Of a DNA stretch of 36,388 nt, positions 24,295-33,419 are shown in pieces. The translations under genes and the position numbers were made by a program. The stretch comes from JAAZMI01 sp964603615 (GTDB taxonomy: Bacteria > Bacillota > Dethiobacteria > DTU022 > UBA8154), in NCBI GenBank assembly GCA_964603615.1, contig CAZRVU010000020.1:1-36388 (forward strand), given 5' to 3'. Each line of letters begins with the position of its first letter. The first letter of the stretch is position 1. The notes under the pieces were generated by a model, which saw nothing but the letters and a program-made list of their open reading frames with translations, ran no database searches and was not told the origin of the DNA.

Positions 24295-24939
24295 TTAGAC
24301 CTTGGCCCGGACGATGTCTTTTATTTTCATCAACCGCGTCAAAGCGCCGCGCTCGTTTTCATCCATCTTCATAGTAATATAGCGAACGGTCTCTTGCATT
24401 TTAGGGATGAGGATATATTCCAAAGCATTGACCCGGCGGCGGGTTTTTTCAATTTCATCAGCCAAAAGTTGGACGGTTTTTTCTAATTCGGCAAGCGCCA
24501 GGAGTTTGGGCATAATCCCTGCCAGGGTTTCGATGGAAGCGTCCAGTTCGGCAGAGGTGCCCACAAAACCATAGGGGTAGATGTTACTCTTTTCCTCCCG
24601 GGTGCTGGCTTCCTGTTGCCAGGCGAGGCGCGGGGCATAAACGCTCATAATATTTTGCTTCTCTACGGCCAGGGATAAACGGGTTGTCGGGTACATCAAG
24701 GCTTCTTCCAGCACTTCGGCAGGCATGACCGCACGGGCTAGCAAAAATTTCGCCATCGCCGCCGTCAGCTCTTCCTCAATTTGTTCGCGCAAATCCTTGT
24801 TTGCCCGCACCCGCTCCAAAAACTGGCTGATGAGTTCATCACGTTTGTCCTTAAGCAGTTTATGCCCCCGCAGGGCCATTTGCAGCCGTTTCTTAAGCTG
24901 GTTTAGCTCCATCCGCGTCGGATTTACCTTGATCTCCAT
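24295..24939 (-). CDS. ntpD: V-type ATP synthase subunit D
   Basis: Subunit D is the central rotor stalk of the V1 part, a long coiled-coil that turns inside the A3B3 ring. The 214-residue product begins EIKVNPTRMELNQLKKRLQ and is made of two long helices (about 10-70 and 130-205) with the conserved RRVNALEYILIP near the end. It starts four bases after the subunit B stop, with GGAGGAGG upstream; an upstream in-frame extension is not needed. It is the last gene of the nine-gene operon. Confidence 0.92.
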   Translation of the reverse strand: MEIKVNPTRMELNQLKKRLQMALRGHKLLKDKRDELISQFLERVRANKDLREQIEEELTAAMAKFLLARAVMPAEVLEEALMYPTTRLSLAVEKQNIMSVYAPRLAWQQEASTREEKSNIYPYGFVGTSAELDASIETLAGIMPKLLALAELEKTVQLLADEIEKTRRRVNALEYILIPKMQETVRYITMKMDENERGALTRLMKIKDIVRAKV

Positions 24940-24943
24940 CCCT

Positions 24944-26326
24944 TTATTCCTCCTCCAATGGTAACAAGTACTGAGCGAGGTATTCATCCCGGATCCGTTT
25001 CAATTCGGCACGCGGCAACAAGGCAAATAGCTCCCATCCCAGGTTGAGCGTCTCCTCGATCGTCCGGTCCTGCTCTTCCCCCTGTGCCACATAACGAAAT
25101 TCAAATTCATCGGCAAACCGGGAAAATCTTTTGTCAATATCCGTCAAAGCCGCTTCCCCTAATATTGCCGCCAACTCCTTGGCCTCCTTGCCCCGCGCAT
25201 AGGCGGCATAAAGCTGATTCATCGTATCGGCATGATCCTCCCTCGTTTTACCTTCGCCGATGCCCTTGTCTTTCAGTCTAGAAAGAGAAGGAAGGACGTC
25301 GATCGGGGGATAGATGCCTTTGCGGTGCAGGTCGCGGCTGATGATGATCTGCCCCTCCGTAATATAACCGGTAAGGTCCGGGATGGGATGCGTCTTGTCG
25401 TCCTCCGGCATAGTTAGGATTGGCAACTGGGTAATCGAGCCTCTCCTGCCCTTGATCCTTCCCGCCCTTTCATAGATGCTGGAAAGGTCGGTGTAGAGAT
25501 AGCCTGGATATCCCCGCCGGCCCGGTACTTCTTTACGCGCAGCAGATATTTCCCGCAGCGCCTCGGCATAATTCGTCAAATCCGTGAGAATCACCAAAAC
25601 GTGCATTTCTTGTTCAAAAGCCAGGTATTCGGCCGCCGTTAAAGCCATGCGGGGTGTGGCGATCCGTTCAATTGCCGGGTCGTCGGCCAGGTTGATAAAG
25701 ATCACCGCACGTTCGATAGCACCGGTCCGGCGAAAATCACTGATAAAAAATTCTGATTCCTCAAAAGTAATACCCATCGCCGCAAATACTACGGCAAATT
25801 TTTCTTCCGTGCCTAACACCTTAGCCTGCCGGGCAATTTGTGCCGCCAGCCGGGAATGAGGAAGCCCTGACCCGGAAAAAATGGGCAGCTTCTGCCCCCG
25901 GACCATAGTATTCATCCCATCGATGGCCGAGATCCCCGTCTGAATAAACTCTGAAGGGTAATCCCGGGCATAAGGGTTAATCGGGTAACCGTTGATGTCC
26001 AACCTTTTATCTGGAATAATCCCCGGTCCCTGATCCCGTGGACGCCCCATGCCGTCAAAAACACGCCCCAGGATATCCAGGGATACGGGCAACTCGATCC
26101 CTTTGCCCAAAAAACGAACTTTGGCCCGGTGGATATTAATGCCGCTAGTCCCTTCAAAAACCTGAACCAAAGCTTTGTCTCCGCTTACTTCCAGAACCTG
26201 GCCGCGCCTTATCTCCCCGCCAGGCAGTTCGATCTCCGTCAACTCCTGGTAAGTAACGCCCTCCACATTTTCGACCAGCATTAAAGGGCCGGCCACTTCG
26301 GCAACAGTTTTGTATTCCTTAAGCAA
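24944..26326 (-). CDS. ntpB: V-type ATP synthase subunit B
   Basis: This is the non-catalytic subunit of the A3B3 hexamer, regulatory in nucleotide binding. The 460-residue product has the beta-barrel N-terminus, then a degenerate P-loop region FSGSGLPHSRLAAQIARQ instead of a Walker A, FVVFAAMGITFEE and a C-terminal helical region. TTG 26326 with GGGAGGGG upstream overlaps the end of ntpA by eight bases, showing tight coupling. The lack of GxxGxGKT is expected for this subunit. Confidence 0.93.
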   Translation of the reverse strand: MLKEYKTVAEVAGPLMLVENVEGVTYQELTEIELPGGEIRRGQVLEVSGDKALVQVFEGTSGINIHRAKVRFLGKGIELPVSLDILGRVFDGMGRPRDQGPGIIPDKRLDINGYPINPYARDYPSEFIQTGISAIDGMNTMVRGQKLPIFSGSGLPHSRLAAQIARQAKVLGTEEKFAVVFAAMGITFEESEFFISDFRRTGAIERAVIFINLADDPAIERIATPRMALTAAEYLAFEQEMHVLVILTDLTNYAEALREISAARKEVPGRRGYPGYLYTDLSSIYERAGRIKGRRGSITQLPILTMPEDDKTHPIPDLTGYITEGQIIISRDLHRKGIYPPIDVLPSLSRLKDKGIGEGKTREDHADTMNQLYAAYARGKEAKELAAILGEAALTDIDKRFSRFADEFEFRYVAQGEEQDRTIEETLNLGWELFALLPRAELKRIRDEYLAQYLLPLEEE

Positions 26327-28103
26327 CTTCTTCCCCTCCCTCCCCGCTTAATTGGCCCACCTGCACTTTGATCTCCGCGTCAATCGTCTCTAGCTCTGCC
26401 AGGTCTTCCTCTGCCACATATTTGGCACGGGCAATGCGCTCGCGCACCGGCAAGGCGAAAAGTTTGTCGAGATCCAAATCAAGTTCCCCTTTTTCGACTA
26501 CCTTCAGCGCCGCGTGGTGGTAATTCAGTATCAGCTCCATCATGCGAAACTGCTTCTCGATGGAAGTATAGGTATCTACTTCGTGGAAGGAGTTTTGATG
26601 AAGGAAATCTTCGCGGATGGACTTGGCCGTTTCCAGTGTCAGCCTCTCCTTGGGGGAAAGAGCATCGATGCCAACCAGACGCACGATCTCCTCCAATTCG
26701 GCTTCTTCCTGCAAAATGCGCATGGCTTCACGCCGCATCTCTATCCATTGTTCACCTAACAGTTCACGGAAATAGGGATCAACGTTTTCCTGATATAACG
26801 AATAGCTCAGTAACCAGTTAATAGCCGGAAAATGACGGCGATAAGCCAAGGTGGCGTCCAAACTCCAAAACACCTTCACCACCCGTAAAGTAGCCTGCGT
26901 TACCGGTTCGGAAAGATCGCCGCCGGGCGGTGAAACAGCACCGACCACGGTCAAAGCCCCGCCACGTTCCTCGCTACCCAGGCAAATCGTCCGCCCCGCC
27001 CTTTCGTAAAATTCCGCTACCCGCGAACCAAGGTAGGCCGGGTAACCTTCTTCCCCCGGCATCTCTTCTAGACGCCCGGAAATTTCCCTTAATGCTTCGG
27101 CCCAGCGTGAGGTGGAATCAGCCATCAACGCAACGCTGTAGCCCATATCCCGGAAATACTCTGCAATGGTGATCCCCGTATAAATAGAGGCCTCGCGTGC
27201 AGCCACCGGCATATTGGAAGTGTTGGCAATCAAAACTGTTCTTTTCATCAAAGGTTCATTACTTTTCGGGTCCAACAGCTCCGGGAACTCCATGAGCACA
27301 TCGGTCATTTCGTTGCCGCGCTCCCCGCAGCCGATATAGACGACGATCTCTGCATCAGCCCACTTGGCCAGTTGGTGCTGCGTCACTGTTTTTCCACTAC
27401 CAAAGGGGCCGGGAATACAAGCCGTCCCTCCCTTGGCCACCGGGAAAAGGGCGTCGAGTATACGCTGCCCTGTAATAAGGGGAACATACGGCCCCAGCTT
27501 CTCTTTGTAGGGGCGCCCCTTTCTCACCGGCCATTTTTGCAGCATAGTCAGCTCCACCAGACCACTTTCCGTTTCCAAACGGGCAACCGTATCGGTTACC
27601 GTGGCCTCTCCTTGAGTAATCTCCACGACTTTACCAGCAGCAACCTGGGGAGGAACCATAACGCGGTGTTCTACCAGTTTGGTCTCTTGCACCACACCCA
27701 AGATATCTCCGGCTTGCACCCTATCCCCTTTTTTTACACGGGGCTTAAATTCCCACTTACGATCCCGATCCAGGGCGACTGCCTCCACACCCCTGGTAAT
27801 ATAATCGCCGGCCTTCTTCCAGACGACATCGAGGGGGCGCTGAACCCCGTCGAAGATCGCCTCGATGAGGCCGGGGCCCAACTCTACGCTTAAAGGCATC
27901 CCCGTATTGTAAACCGGTTCGCCCGGTCCTAGCCCTGCTGTCTCCTCATAGACTTGAATAGAGGCCTGGTCCCCACGCACCTCAATGATCTCCCCCAATA
28001 GCCCGGCATCACTGACTCTCACCATATCGTACATCCGGGCCTCGCTCATATTATCAGCAACAACCAGCGGGCCGGATACTTTGATTACACGACCAACCTC
28101 CAA
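26319..28103 (-). CDS. ntpA: V-type ATP synthase subunit A (catalytic)
   Basis: This is the catalytic ATPase subunit that drives or exploits rotation. The 594-residue protein begins EVGRVIKVSGPLVVA, has the 90-residue non-homologous insertion of V-type A subunits (after about 105), and has Walker A GPFGSGKT (about 232-239). GCGERGNEM with the catalytic Glu and SRWAEALREIS follow. I chose TTG 28103, which has AGAGGG upstream and lies four bases after the ntpG stop; an alternative start at 28142 would overlap ntpG by 35 bases. Confidence 0.93.
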   Translation of the reverse strand: MEVGRVIKVSGPLVVADNMSEARMYDMVRVSDAGLLGEIIEVRGDQASIQVYEETAGLGPGEPVYNTGMPLSVELGPGLIEAIFDGVQRPLDVVWKKAGDYITRGVEAVALDRDRKWEFKPRVKKGDRVQAGDILGVVQETKLVEHRVMVPPQVAAGKVVEITQGEATVTDTVARLETESGLVELTMLQKWPVRKGRPYKEKLGPYVPLITGQRILDALFPVAKGGTACIPGPFGSGKTVTQHQLAKWADAEIVVYIGCGERGNEMTDVLMEFPELLDPKSNEPLMKRTVLIANTSNMPVAAREASIYTGITIAEYFRDMGYSVALMADSTSRWAEALREISGRLEEMPGEEGYPAYLGSRVAEFYERAGRTICLGSEERGGALTVVGAVSPPGGDLSEPVTQATLRVVKVFWSLDATLAYRRHFPAINWLLSYSLYQENVDPYFRELLGEQWIEMRREAMRILQEEAELEEIVRLVGIDALSPKERLTLETAKSIREDFLHQNSFHEVDTYTSIEKQFRMMELILNYHHAALKVVEKGELDLDLDKLFALPVRERIARAKYVAEEDLAELETIDAEIKVQVGQLSGEGGEEVA

Positions 28104-28107
28104 GACA

Positions 28108-28437
28108 TCAACCCTCTTTCCTGAATAAAATATCAGCGCCAATCGCTTTTTCTACGCTTTCTTTAATTTTATCCATCCCCATGCCCAGCGTGCCCTTATT
28201 ATTGGGGATAGGAACGACAACTGGCAAGAAACGTTTATTTAATTCGGCAATAGGATCTTGAAGGTGCTGCACTATCTCCTCTGTGATAAAAAGCACAGCA
28301 TATTCTTCTTTAGCCACTTGCTTTAAAATAGAAAGCGCCTCCCGGGCATCAACTACGGGAAAAGTCGTTACCCCTAAAGTTTTAAATCCCAAGATAGAGT
28401 CTTTATCACCAATCACACCGATTTTATATATAGACAT
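28108..28437 (-). CDS. ntpG: V-type ATP synthase subunit F
   Basis: Subunit F binds the rotor subunit D. The 109-residue product shows the family beginning YKIGVIGDKDSILGFKTLGV, a Rossmann-like core and the ending from PIPNNKGTLGMGMDKIKESV into the C-terminal helix. In Enterococcus hirae the corresponding gene is named ntpG. Its start overlaps the ntpC 3' end by 14 bases. Confidence 0.9.
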   Translation of the reverse strand: MSIYKIGVIGDKDSILGFKTLGVTTFPVVDAREALSILKQVAKEEYAVLFITEEIVQHLQDPIAELNKRFLPVVVPIPNNKGTLGMGMDKIKESVEKAIGADILFRKEG

Positions 28438-29431
28438 TGCGTAACCTCTCCCTGATCATTGCAATGGGCAAGCCATTAATCTTGCCTACTAAAATCATCC
28501 GGATATTTTTTATTTCAATTTCTTTAGCATATAGATAACCAATTAAAGGCTCTGCGCCAAAAGTTTTATGCTTGCCCCGCTGCAAGTAAGCAATCAGCAG
28601 ATCGTCGGCCCGCTTTTCAAAGTGGGTGATGCTGCCTTTTTCCTGCCATTCGCGTACCCCCGCGCTGATTACGGCAGCGTAATCGCTCAGGGCCAGACGA
28701 TCAGCCAAAAATTCCAAAGGCTCATCCAACAAACTGCTAAAAAGATCAACGGCAAGCTGACCATGCGGAAGAAACGCCTTTTTCAAAAATTCTTGATCAC
28801 GGCCGATGCGTTTTATGCGTAAAAATGTTTTGATATTCGTCAAATCTACCTCCCTGACAAAAAGGCCTTCTAAAAAGTCGGAATGCAGCTCCCGGGCGCG
28901 GCCGATTAGCATCTCATAAAGCGTTCGATCCAGGGAAAGATCGATCAACTGGGGATCGCCGGAAATAATAAATTCTTCGGCAATCTGTTCTACTGCGGCA
29001 TACAGGGCTGCGGGCAACTCTTTAAAATTTTCTTCTGCAACGATCGCCCGCAATTTTGCAGAAGGGATAGTACCCATAGGAAATAAAAGTTCATCGCCGG
29101 ATTCCTGCAGGTATTTTGCTTTTAGTAGCACCTTCAAATTGTGGAGATCATATTTTAAAGAAATCAAATCTGTAAGGTGAACCCGGGGTGTTATTTTCTG
29201 TATCAACAGGTAAACATCTTCAAGCTCTGCTCGTAAAATTTTTTCGAAATCGTAAACATGATCCAACCCTGCCATCTTATTGGCGTACTCCGTTTCCGCC
29301 AAAATCTTGAGGGCCTCATCTGTCGTAGAAGATTCGATCATTCTGTCCAGTTTGCTTTTATCTAAAAGTCTTGTCTCTAAAACCCTGATCCGCCCAACCG
29401 CATAGGCATAGATCGTCTCGCTAGCCGGCAC
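28424..29431 (-). CDS. ntpC: V-type ATP synthase subunit C
   Basis: Subunit C links the rotor stalk to the membrane K ring (V0d type). The 335-residue product is all helical, with YAYAVGRIRVLETRLLDKSKLD at its N-terminus and IKNIRMILVGKINGLP near the C-terminus, as in the family. Its length is typical. It starts at GTG 29431 with GGAGG upstream and lies 35 bases after ntpE. Confidence 0.9.
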   Translation of the reverse strand: MPASETIYAYAVGRIRVLETRLLDKSKLDRMIESSTTDEALKILAETEYANKMAGLDHVYDFEKILRAELEDVYLLIQKITPRVHLTDLISLKYDLHNLKVLLKAKYLQESGDELLFPMGTIPSAKLRAIVAEENFKELPAALYAAVEQIAEEFIISGDPQLIDLSLDRTLYEMLIGRARELHSDFLEGLFVREVDLTNIKTFLRIKRIGRDQEFLKKAFLPHGQLAVDLFSSLLDEPLEFLADRLALSDYAAVISAGVREWQEKGSITHFEKRADDLLIAYLQRGKHKTFGAEPLIGYLYAKEIEIKNIRMILVGKINGLPIAMIRERLRNVYI

Positions 29432-29466
29432 TTTCCCTGCCTCCTTCCCACCCCGCGCCTTTGCAC

Positions 29467-30081
29467 TTATTTTTCTTCAAAAAGCATTGCTGCCACTTCT
29501 GACTCCAGTTCCTCCCTTTGTCTAGATAAAAGTGCATTAAAAGAGTTGTTGATCTCCAACTCCTCGGATTGCAAAATAAAACCCCCCTTTATCTCCGGAG
29601 ATTCCGGCCCCAGAGAACACTTACCGGCGCGGCCTGAATTTATTAGTTCTTTTTTAAGGTCATCCCAGAATTTATGCGGAATTCTTGCTTTATCACGCGG
29701 CGAAAGTATAATGGTTTCTGCGCCCGTTTGCATAGAAGCCAGCAACATTTGCCGTAAATACGCCCAATATTCTTCTTCCTCAAGATTAATCAACTTTTGA
29801 AGAGCTTGTTGAAAAGCCTCTGTAAGCAGTTCTTGTTTTGCTGCCAGCATATTTTTACGTGCATCTAACTGCGCCAGGCCTAAAATACGTTTTTTTTGTT
29901 CCTCAATTTCTTTTTTAGCTTTCTCCAAAATTTGTTCCTTATTTTGAGCCGCTTCTTTTTCTGCCGCGGCTATAACGGCAGCAGATTTCTTGGCAGCACC
30001 TGCCAAAAGTTCTTCAGCTTGAGAACGGGCCTCGCTGAGTATGCGCTGGCTAATTCTTTCTGCTCCCTCTCCCCTATCCAT
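29467..30081 (-). CDS. ntpE: V-type ATP synthase subunit E
   Basis: Subunit E, with subunit H, forms the peripheral stalks that hold the A3B3 head. The 204-residue product has a long Lys/Glu/Ala-rich coiled-coil N-terminal half (about 5-95) and a globular C-terminal half. ATG 30081 is preferred over the TTG six bases earlier because GAGGAGG sits seven bases before it. Confidence 0.88.
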   Translation of the reverse strand: MDRGEGAERISQRILSEARSQAEELLAGAAKKSAAVIAAAEKEAAQNKEQILEKAKKEIEEQKKRILGLAQLDARKNMLAAKQELLTEAFQQALQKLINLEEEEYWAYLRQMLLASMQTGAETIILSPRDKARIPHKFWDDLKKELINSGRAGKCSLGPESPEIKGGFILQSEELEINNSFNALLSRQREELESEVAAMLFEEK

Positions 30082-30110
30082 CGTCAAACCTCCTCTTTAA
30101 CTAACTTTTC

Positions 30111-30581
30111 CTAGATAGTAATCCCAAAAAGCAGCATGATGGAGGCTAATAGGGCTAGCACCGCATAGGTTTCAACCATGACGGCATAAACAATGGCCTT
30201 GCCCAGCTCTTCCGGCCGCTTGGCAATCAGGCCCACCCCGGCTGCTGCTGCCTTACCCTGTGCAATTGCCGAAAGATATCCGACGAGTGCAATCGGCAGG
30301 GCCGCCATAAAAACGGAAAACCCTTGCTGGACAGTCAGTTCCAGCAGTTCTCCCCCGATAATACCTACTTTTTGCATAATTAGAAACCCGGTTAAGAGGC
30401 CATAGATCCCTTGCGTACCAGGCAGGGCCTGCAATAAAAGTGTTTGCCCGAATTTATCGGGGTCCTCCGTGATCACCCCCGCCGCACTTTCTCCTACCAA
30501 CCCGACACCCAGCGCCGAACCAATCCCCGCCAGGGCTACTGCCAAAGCAGCACCTAAAAGTGCCCATATTATTCCTGCCAT
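30111..30581 (-). CDS. ntpK: V-type ATP synthase subunit K (membrane ring proteolipid)
   Basis: Subunit K builds the rotating membrane ring and carries the coupling ion. The 156-residue product has four helices (two hairpins). It contains all ligand residues known for the Na+ site of Enterococcus hirae NtpK: Leu53, Thr56, Gln57 (LPGTQG, with Tyr60), Gln108 (AIAQGK) and Glu137 (MVETYA), matching L61, T64, Q65, Q110 and E139. Only one carboxylate is present, so there is one ion site per four helices. This predicts Na+ rather than H+ coupling. It starts five bases after the ntpI stop; the ribosome site GGGAGG overlaps that stop. Confidence 0.92.
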   Translation of the reverse strand: MAGIIWALLGAALAVALAGIGSALGVGLVGESAAGVITEDPDKFGQTLLLQALPGTQGIYGLLTGFLIMQKVGIIGGELLELTVQQGFSVFMAALPIALVGYLSAIAQGKAAAAGVGLIAKRPEELGKAIVYAVMVETYAVLALLASIMLLFGITI

Positions 30582-30586
30582 AATTG

Positions 30587-32536
30587 TTATACCTCCCTTT
30601 CTTCAATCTCTATATATTTGGTTGTCTTGCAAAAAGGCCGGAAAGGCTGCCCTCCACCCTCAAAGAATTTACCAAAATACTCGATGTATTGTAAACGGCT
30701 AGTGTGAACATAGGCACCTAAAGTGTTAATGATCAAATTGAAGGAGTGCCCGCCTAAAAGAAGGATAATCATGGCAAACGTGCCCGCGATTCCTCCTCCC
30801 AACAAACCAGCCATCGTATTGATCGCAGAAGCAATGACGCCAGTGGCCAACCCTAAGGCCAAAAGACGCGAATAAGAAAGCACATCGCTTAAAAACCCGG
30901 TTACGTCATAAAGGCTGACCAGACCACTTAAAAATTTTTTAAAAATCCCTTTTTGACTGCGCCCCTGGGTCAAAATTAGACCGCTGGCACCGGCAATGGC
31001 CAGCCATTTACCGCTGGAGCTCCATTGGGGCAAGAATAGTAAAAGCAAGCCAATCAGGAAAAGATACCACAACCCTTGATCGAAGATTGCATCTAAAACC
31101 CTCCCGCGCCGGATGCTCTGGTAGGCCTTGACGCCCATACCCGTAAAAATATGGACGCCGCCTAAAATACAAGATACGATGAGCATGCGCATGGGATCGT
31201 CTAACGGGTTGAACCATAAAGGCTTGATTTTTATTAAATCGCCAAACCAACTGCCCAGCAAGATGCCAGCCAGGAATGCAGCGATACCCCCCAAAAAAAG
31301 CAACTTGATAAGCTGCTTGCCCATGCCTTTCAGATCCATTTTGCGAAGCAGAAAATAAGCCAACAAGGAAAGGATCACGCCATAACCGGCATCGGAAAGA
31401 CACATGCCAAAAAATACAAAGAAAAAAGGAGCCATCAGCGGTGTGGGATCTGCTTCATGCCGGCTGGGTGTGCTGTACATGCGGGTTACAACTTCATAGG
31501 CATCTGCCACCCGCCCGTTATGCAGCAGCACCGGTACATTTTCATCCGGTGCAGGTTCACGCGCTACAAGCAGCGCTGTTTCCGTTCCCCCGGCCAGCCT
31601 TTCTTTAAGTTCGCCGGTAAAGGGCCGGGGTATCCAGCCTTCCAACAAAAAGGCGGAGTCCGTCCGGGCCAGATGGCCTACGGCTTCCTTTTGGGCTAGC
31701 AGGCCTCCCAGGTAATCATGGTAAGCCATTAAATGTGCTCTTTGCTTCAGAAGTTCTGCCACCTTTTGTAGCAGGATCCCTTTTTTTTGTTGGATCTTCT
31801 TTATTTTATCTTCCAACCTTCTCCTGGAATGGGCGACGGTCCCCGTGAGGCCGGTAAAATGAACTTCGGTGGCCCCGGCTTCCTTCCAAAGCTCACGCAC
31901 CTGTTCCTCATCATTTTTAAAATAAATGCAAAAAGCGTAAGATAGCTCCCTGCCGGTCGAAATAATTTCAAAATAATGTTCAACTACTAATTCATCCAGC
32001 GCTTTTTGCAGACCTGCCCCGCCGCCTGCCGGAACCGTCAAAAGCTGCATCTGCAACCGCACCGTATTCTGTACCTGCTCCAGTGGCAGGGAAAAATCTG
32101 ACCAGGGGGCCAATTCTTGTAACAGATTATAATAGCGCGTCTCCTCGTTGCGCAGGGTGGTCAAACCTGTGTCCACTTCCCGGCAAACCTGAAAAACAGC
32201 TCTGACTTCTTCCCCGCGGGCAATATAATCAGCGTATATTTCCGGCGAAATACTAAGCTTGGCCCCGGTAAATTGTTCGACAAAATTTTTGCGCAAAGGG
32301 AAATGCCGCTGTAAAAAATCTAGACAATAGCGAATTTCACCCAGACGGGATTCGAGGCTTGCAGCTTCTTCTATCGCTTCTTCCGGCCTTAGCAGAAGTT
32401 GCATCTCCTCCCAGTCGCGGCTCTCTTTTATATCCAACAGCTCTACGCTTCCCAATTCCTGCAGGATATTGATTACTGCTTCCTTCTCCTGCTGGTGAGC
32501 AAAAATAAATATTTTATGCATGTCAACGATCGGCAT
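30587..32536 (-). CDS. ntpI: V-type ATP synthase subunit I (membrane stator subunit a)
   Basis: Subunit I forms the ion half-channels next to the K ring and anchors the peripheral stalks. The 649-residue product has a cytoplasmic N-terminal half (about 1-345) with coiled-coil (KIKKIQQKKGILLQKVAELL) and a C-terminal half with about seven to eight helices. The essential Arg lies in SYSRLLALGLA near 566, and HSFNLIINTLGAYVHTSRLQ near 615 is typical. The start overlaps ntpF by 14 bases; a second in-frame ATG (MHKIF) is five codons later. Confidence 0.93.
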   Translation of the reverse strand: MPIVDMHKIFIFAHQQEKEAVINILQELGSVELLDIKESRDWEEMQLLLRPEEAIEEAASLESRLGEIRYCLDFLQRHFPLRKNFVEQFTGAKLSISPEIYADYIARGEEVRAVFQVCREVDTGLTTLRNEETRYYNLLQELAPWSDFSLPLEQVQNTVRLQMQLLTVPAGGGAGLQKALDELVVEHYFEIISTGRELSYAFCIYFKNDEEQVRELWKEAGATEVHFTGLTGTVAHSRRRLEDKIKKIQQKKGILLQKVAELLKQRAHLMAYHDYLGGLLAQKEAVGHLARTDSAFLLEGWIPRPFTGELKERLAGGTETALLVAREPAPDENVPVLLHNGRVADAYEVVTRMYSTPSRHEADPTPLMAPFFFVFFGMCLSDAGYGVILSLLAYFLLRKMDLKGMGKQLIKLLFLGGIAAFLAGILLGSWFGDLIKIKPLWFNPLDDPMRMLIVSCILGGVHIFTGMGVKAYQSIRRGRVLDAIFDQGLWYLFLIGLLLLFLPQWSSSGKWLAIAGASGLILTQGRSQKGIFKKFLSGLVSLYDVTGFLSDVLSYSRLLALGLATGVIASAINTMAGLLGGGIAGTFAMIILLLGGHSFNLIINTLGAYVHTSRLQYIEYFGKFFEGGGQPFRPFCKTTKYIEIEEREV

Positions 32537-32843
32537 ACGTTTTCACAACCTTTTTAACAATCATCTCCACAGCTTCCGGCAGCCGGGTCCTGGCCAGGGC
32601 TCTAACCTTCTCAATCTCCTTTTGATGAAGATCCTTCCAGGTTGACGCCTCCTGCCGGGCCCCTGCTTCTGCTTCAGACAATAACGCCTGCTGCTGCCCG
32701 CGGGCAGCAGTAATTTTTTCCTTCAACAACTGCACGGCCTGCTTTTCAGCCTCTTGCATCATCTGCCGTGCTTTTTGTTGAGCTTCCCGCCTTAGATCGT
32801 CTGCTTGCCGCTCCGCTTCTTTAATGGCTTCCACCAGTTTCAA
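32523..32843 (-). CDS. ntpF: V-type ATP synthase subunit H (peripheral stalk)
   Basis: This small coiled-coil subunit pairs with subunit E to form the peripheral stalk. With a TTG start at 32843 the product has 106 residues, close to the family length, and is nearly all helical with repeats of EA/K (EAERQADDLRREAQQKAR) and an ending KVVKTYADR. GGTGAGG is nine bases upstream. The open frame continues further upstream into the leader but that part looks non-coding. It is the first gene of the operon. Confidence 0.75.
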   Translation of the reverse strand: MKLVEAIKEAERQADDLRREAQQKARQMMQEAEKQAVQLLKEKITAARGQQQALLSEAEAGARQEASTWKDLHQKEIEKVRALARTRLPEAVEMIVKKVVKTYADR

Positions 32844-32941
32844 CGTCAAATGCCTCACCACCCTCTTCCAAATCGTATATCTTTTATCCCCTTTCTTTAT
32901 ATAAAAAAAAGGTCTTCTTTGAACAACACTTTTATCAATAC

Positions 32942-32970
32942 ATTTTATCACAAATCCTTTTTACTTTCGA
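32942..32970 (-). promoter_or_regulatory. Candidate sigma-A promoter of the V-ATPase operon
   Basis: On the minus strand: TCGAAA (32970-32965), a 17-base spacer and TAAAAT (32947-32942), in very AT-rich sequence. This leaves a leader of about 90 bases before ntpF. The -35 is weak (four of six). Confidence 0.4.
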
Positions 32971-32999
32971 TTAAAATAAAAAGGAAATATTTTATAGAG

Positions 33000-33244
33000 A
33001 TTATAAATATTAATAATGCATGGCTATTGGTTCAAGAGCCTTTTGAAAAGGACGTTCAATTAGGCCCGGTCGAAAAATTTTCCGTCGAAGGGATACTGAT
33101 TGCAGCGAACACCTTGCAACTAGGGTTTATGCCGTAGAATCATATTTAGGGAAAGGGAATATACTTATTAAATTTTATGATGGAACTTATTACAAAGCTT
33201 TGACTGTAACTCCCTCCACGGTAACACTTGATCATGATAAATAA
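33000..33244 (+). pseudogene. Decayed reading frame in two frames, unknown function
   Basis: One frame (to the TAG at 33135-33137) gives LVQEPFEKDVQLGPVEKF and SVEGILI. A second frame from about 33100 to the TAA at 33242-33244 gives TRVYAVESYLGKGNILIKF followed by YDGTYYKALTVTP. Both look like real protein, and a one-base shift near 33095-33110 would join them into about 80 residues. There is no ribosome site at the 5' end. No family recognised. It is likely the remnant of an extracellular-type or phage-type small protein, but this is only an impression. The rest of 32844-33419 holds the V-ATPase and molybdopterin promoters. Confidence 0.35.
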
Positions 33245-33291
33245 CAAGGTGATATTGTCACAGAATAACTACAGGATTTTTTCAAAAAGGG

Positions 33292-33320
33292 TTGACATCA
33301 TTTTAATATTCTGTTAACAT
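33292..33320 (+). promoter_or_regulatory. Sigma-A promoter of the molybdopterin oxidoreductase gene
   Basis: A perfect TTGACA (33292-33297), a 17-base spacer and TAACAT (33315-33320). The predicted leader is about 95 bases and contains the hairpin at 33342-33372. Confidence 0.7.
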
Positions 33321-33331
33321 TGATCTATAAA

Positions 33332-33372
33332 TGAACGGTTATTTAGGTTCAGCTACGCTGCCTGAACCTAAA
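33332..33372 (+). promoter_or_regulatory. Leader hairpin and repeated TGAAC half-sites
   Basis: TTTAGGTTCAG (33342-33352) and its exact complement (33362-33372) form an 11-bp stem with a nine-base loop, just downstream of the predicted start. TGAAC at 33332-33336, GTTCA at 33347-33351 and CTGAAC in the right arm give three half-sites. No T-run follows, so it is not a terminator. An operator or a regulatory RNA hairpin are both possible. Confidence 0.5.
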
Positions 33373-33419
33373 GAAAACAGTTGCTTGATACCATTTTAGT
33401 TAAAGGGAGGAAAGCTTAA

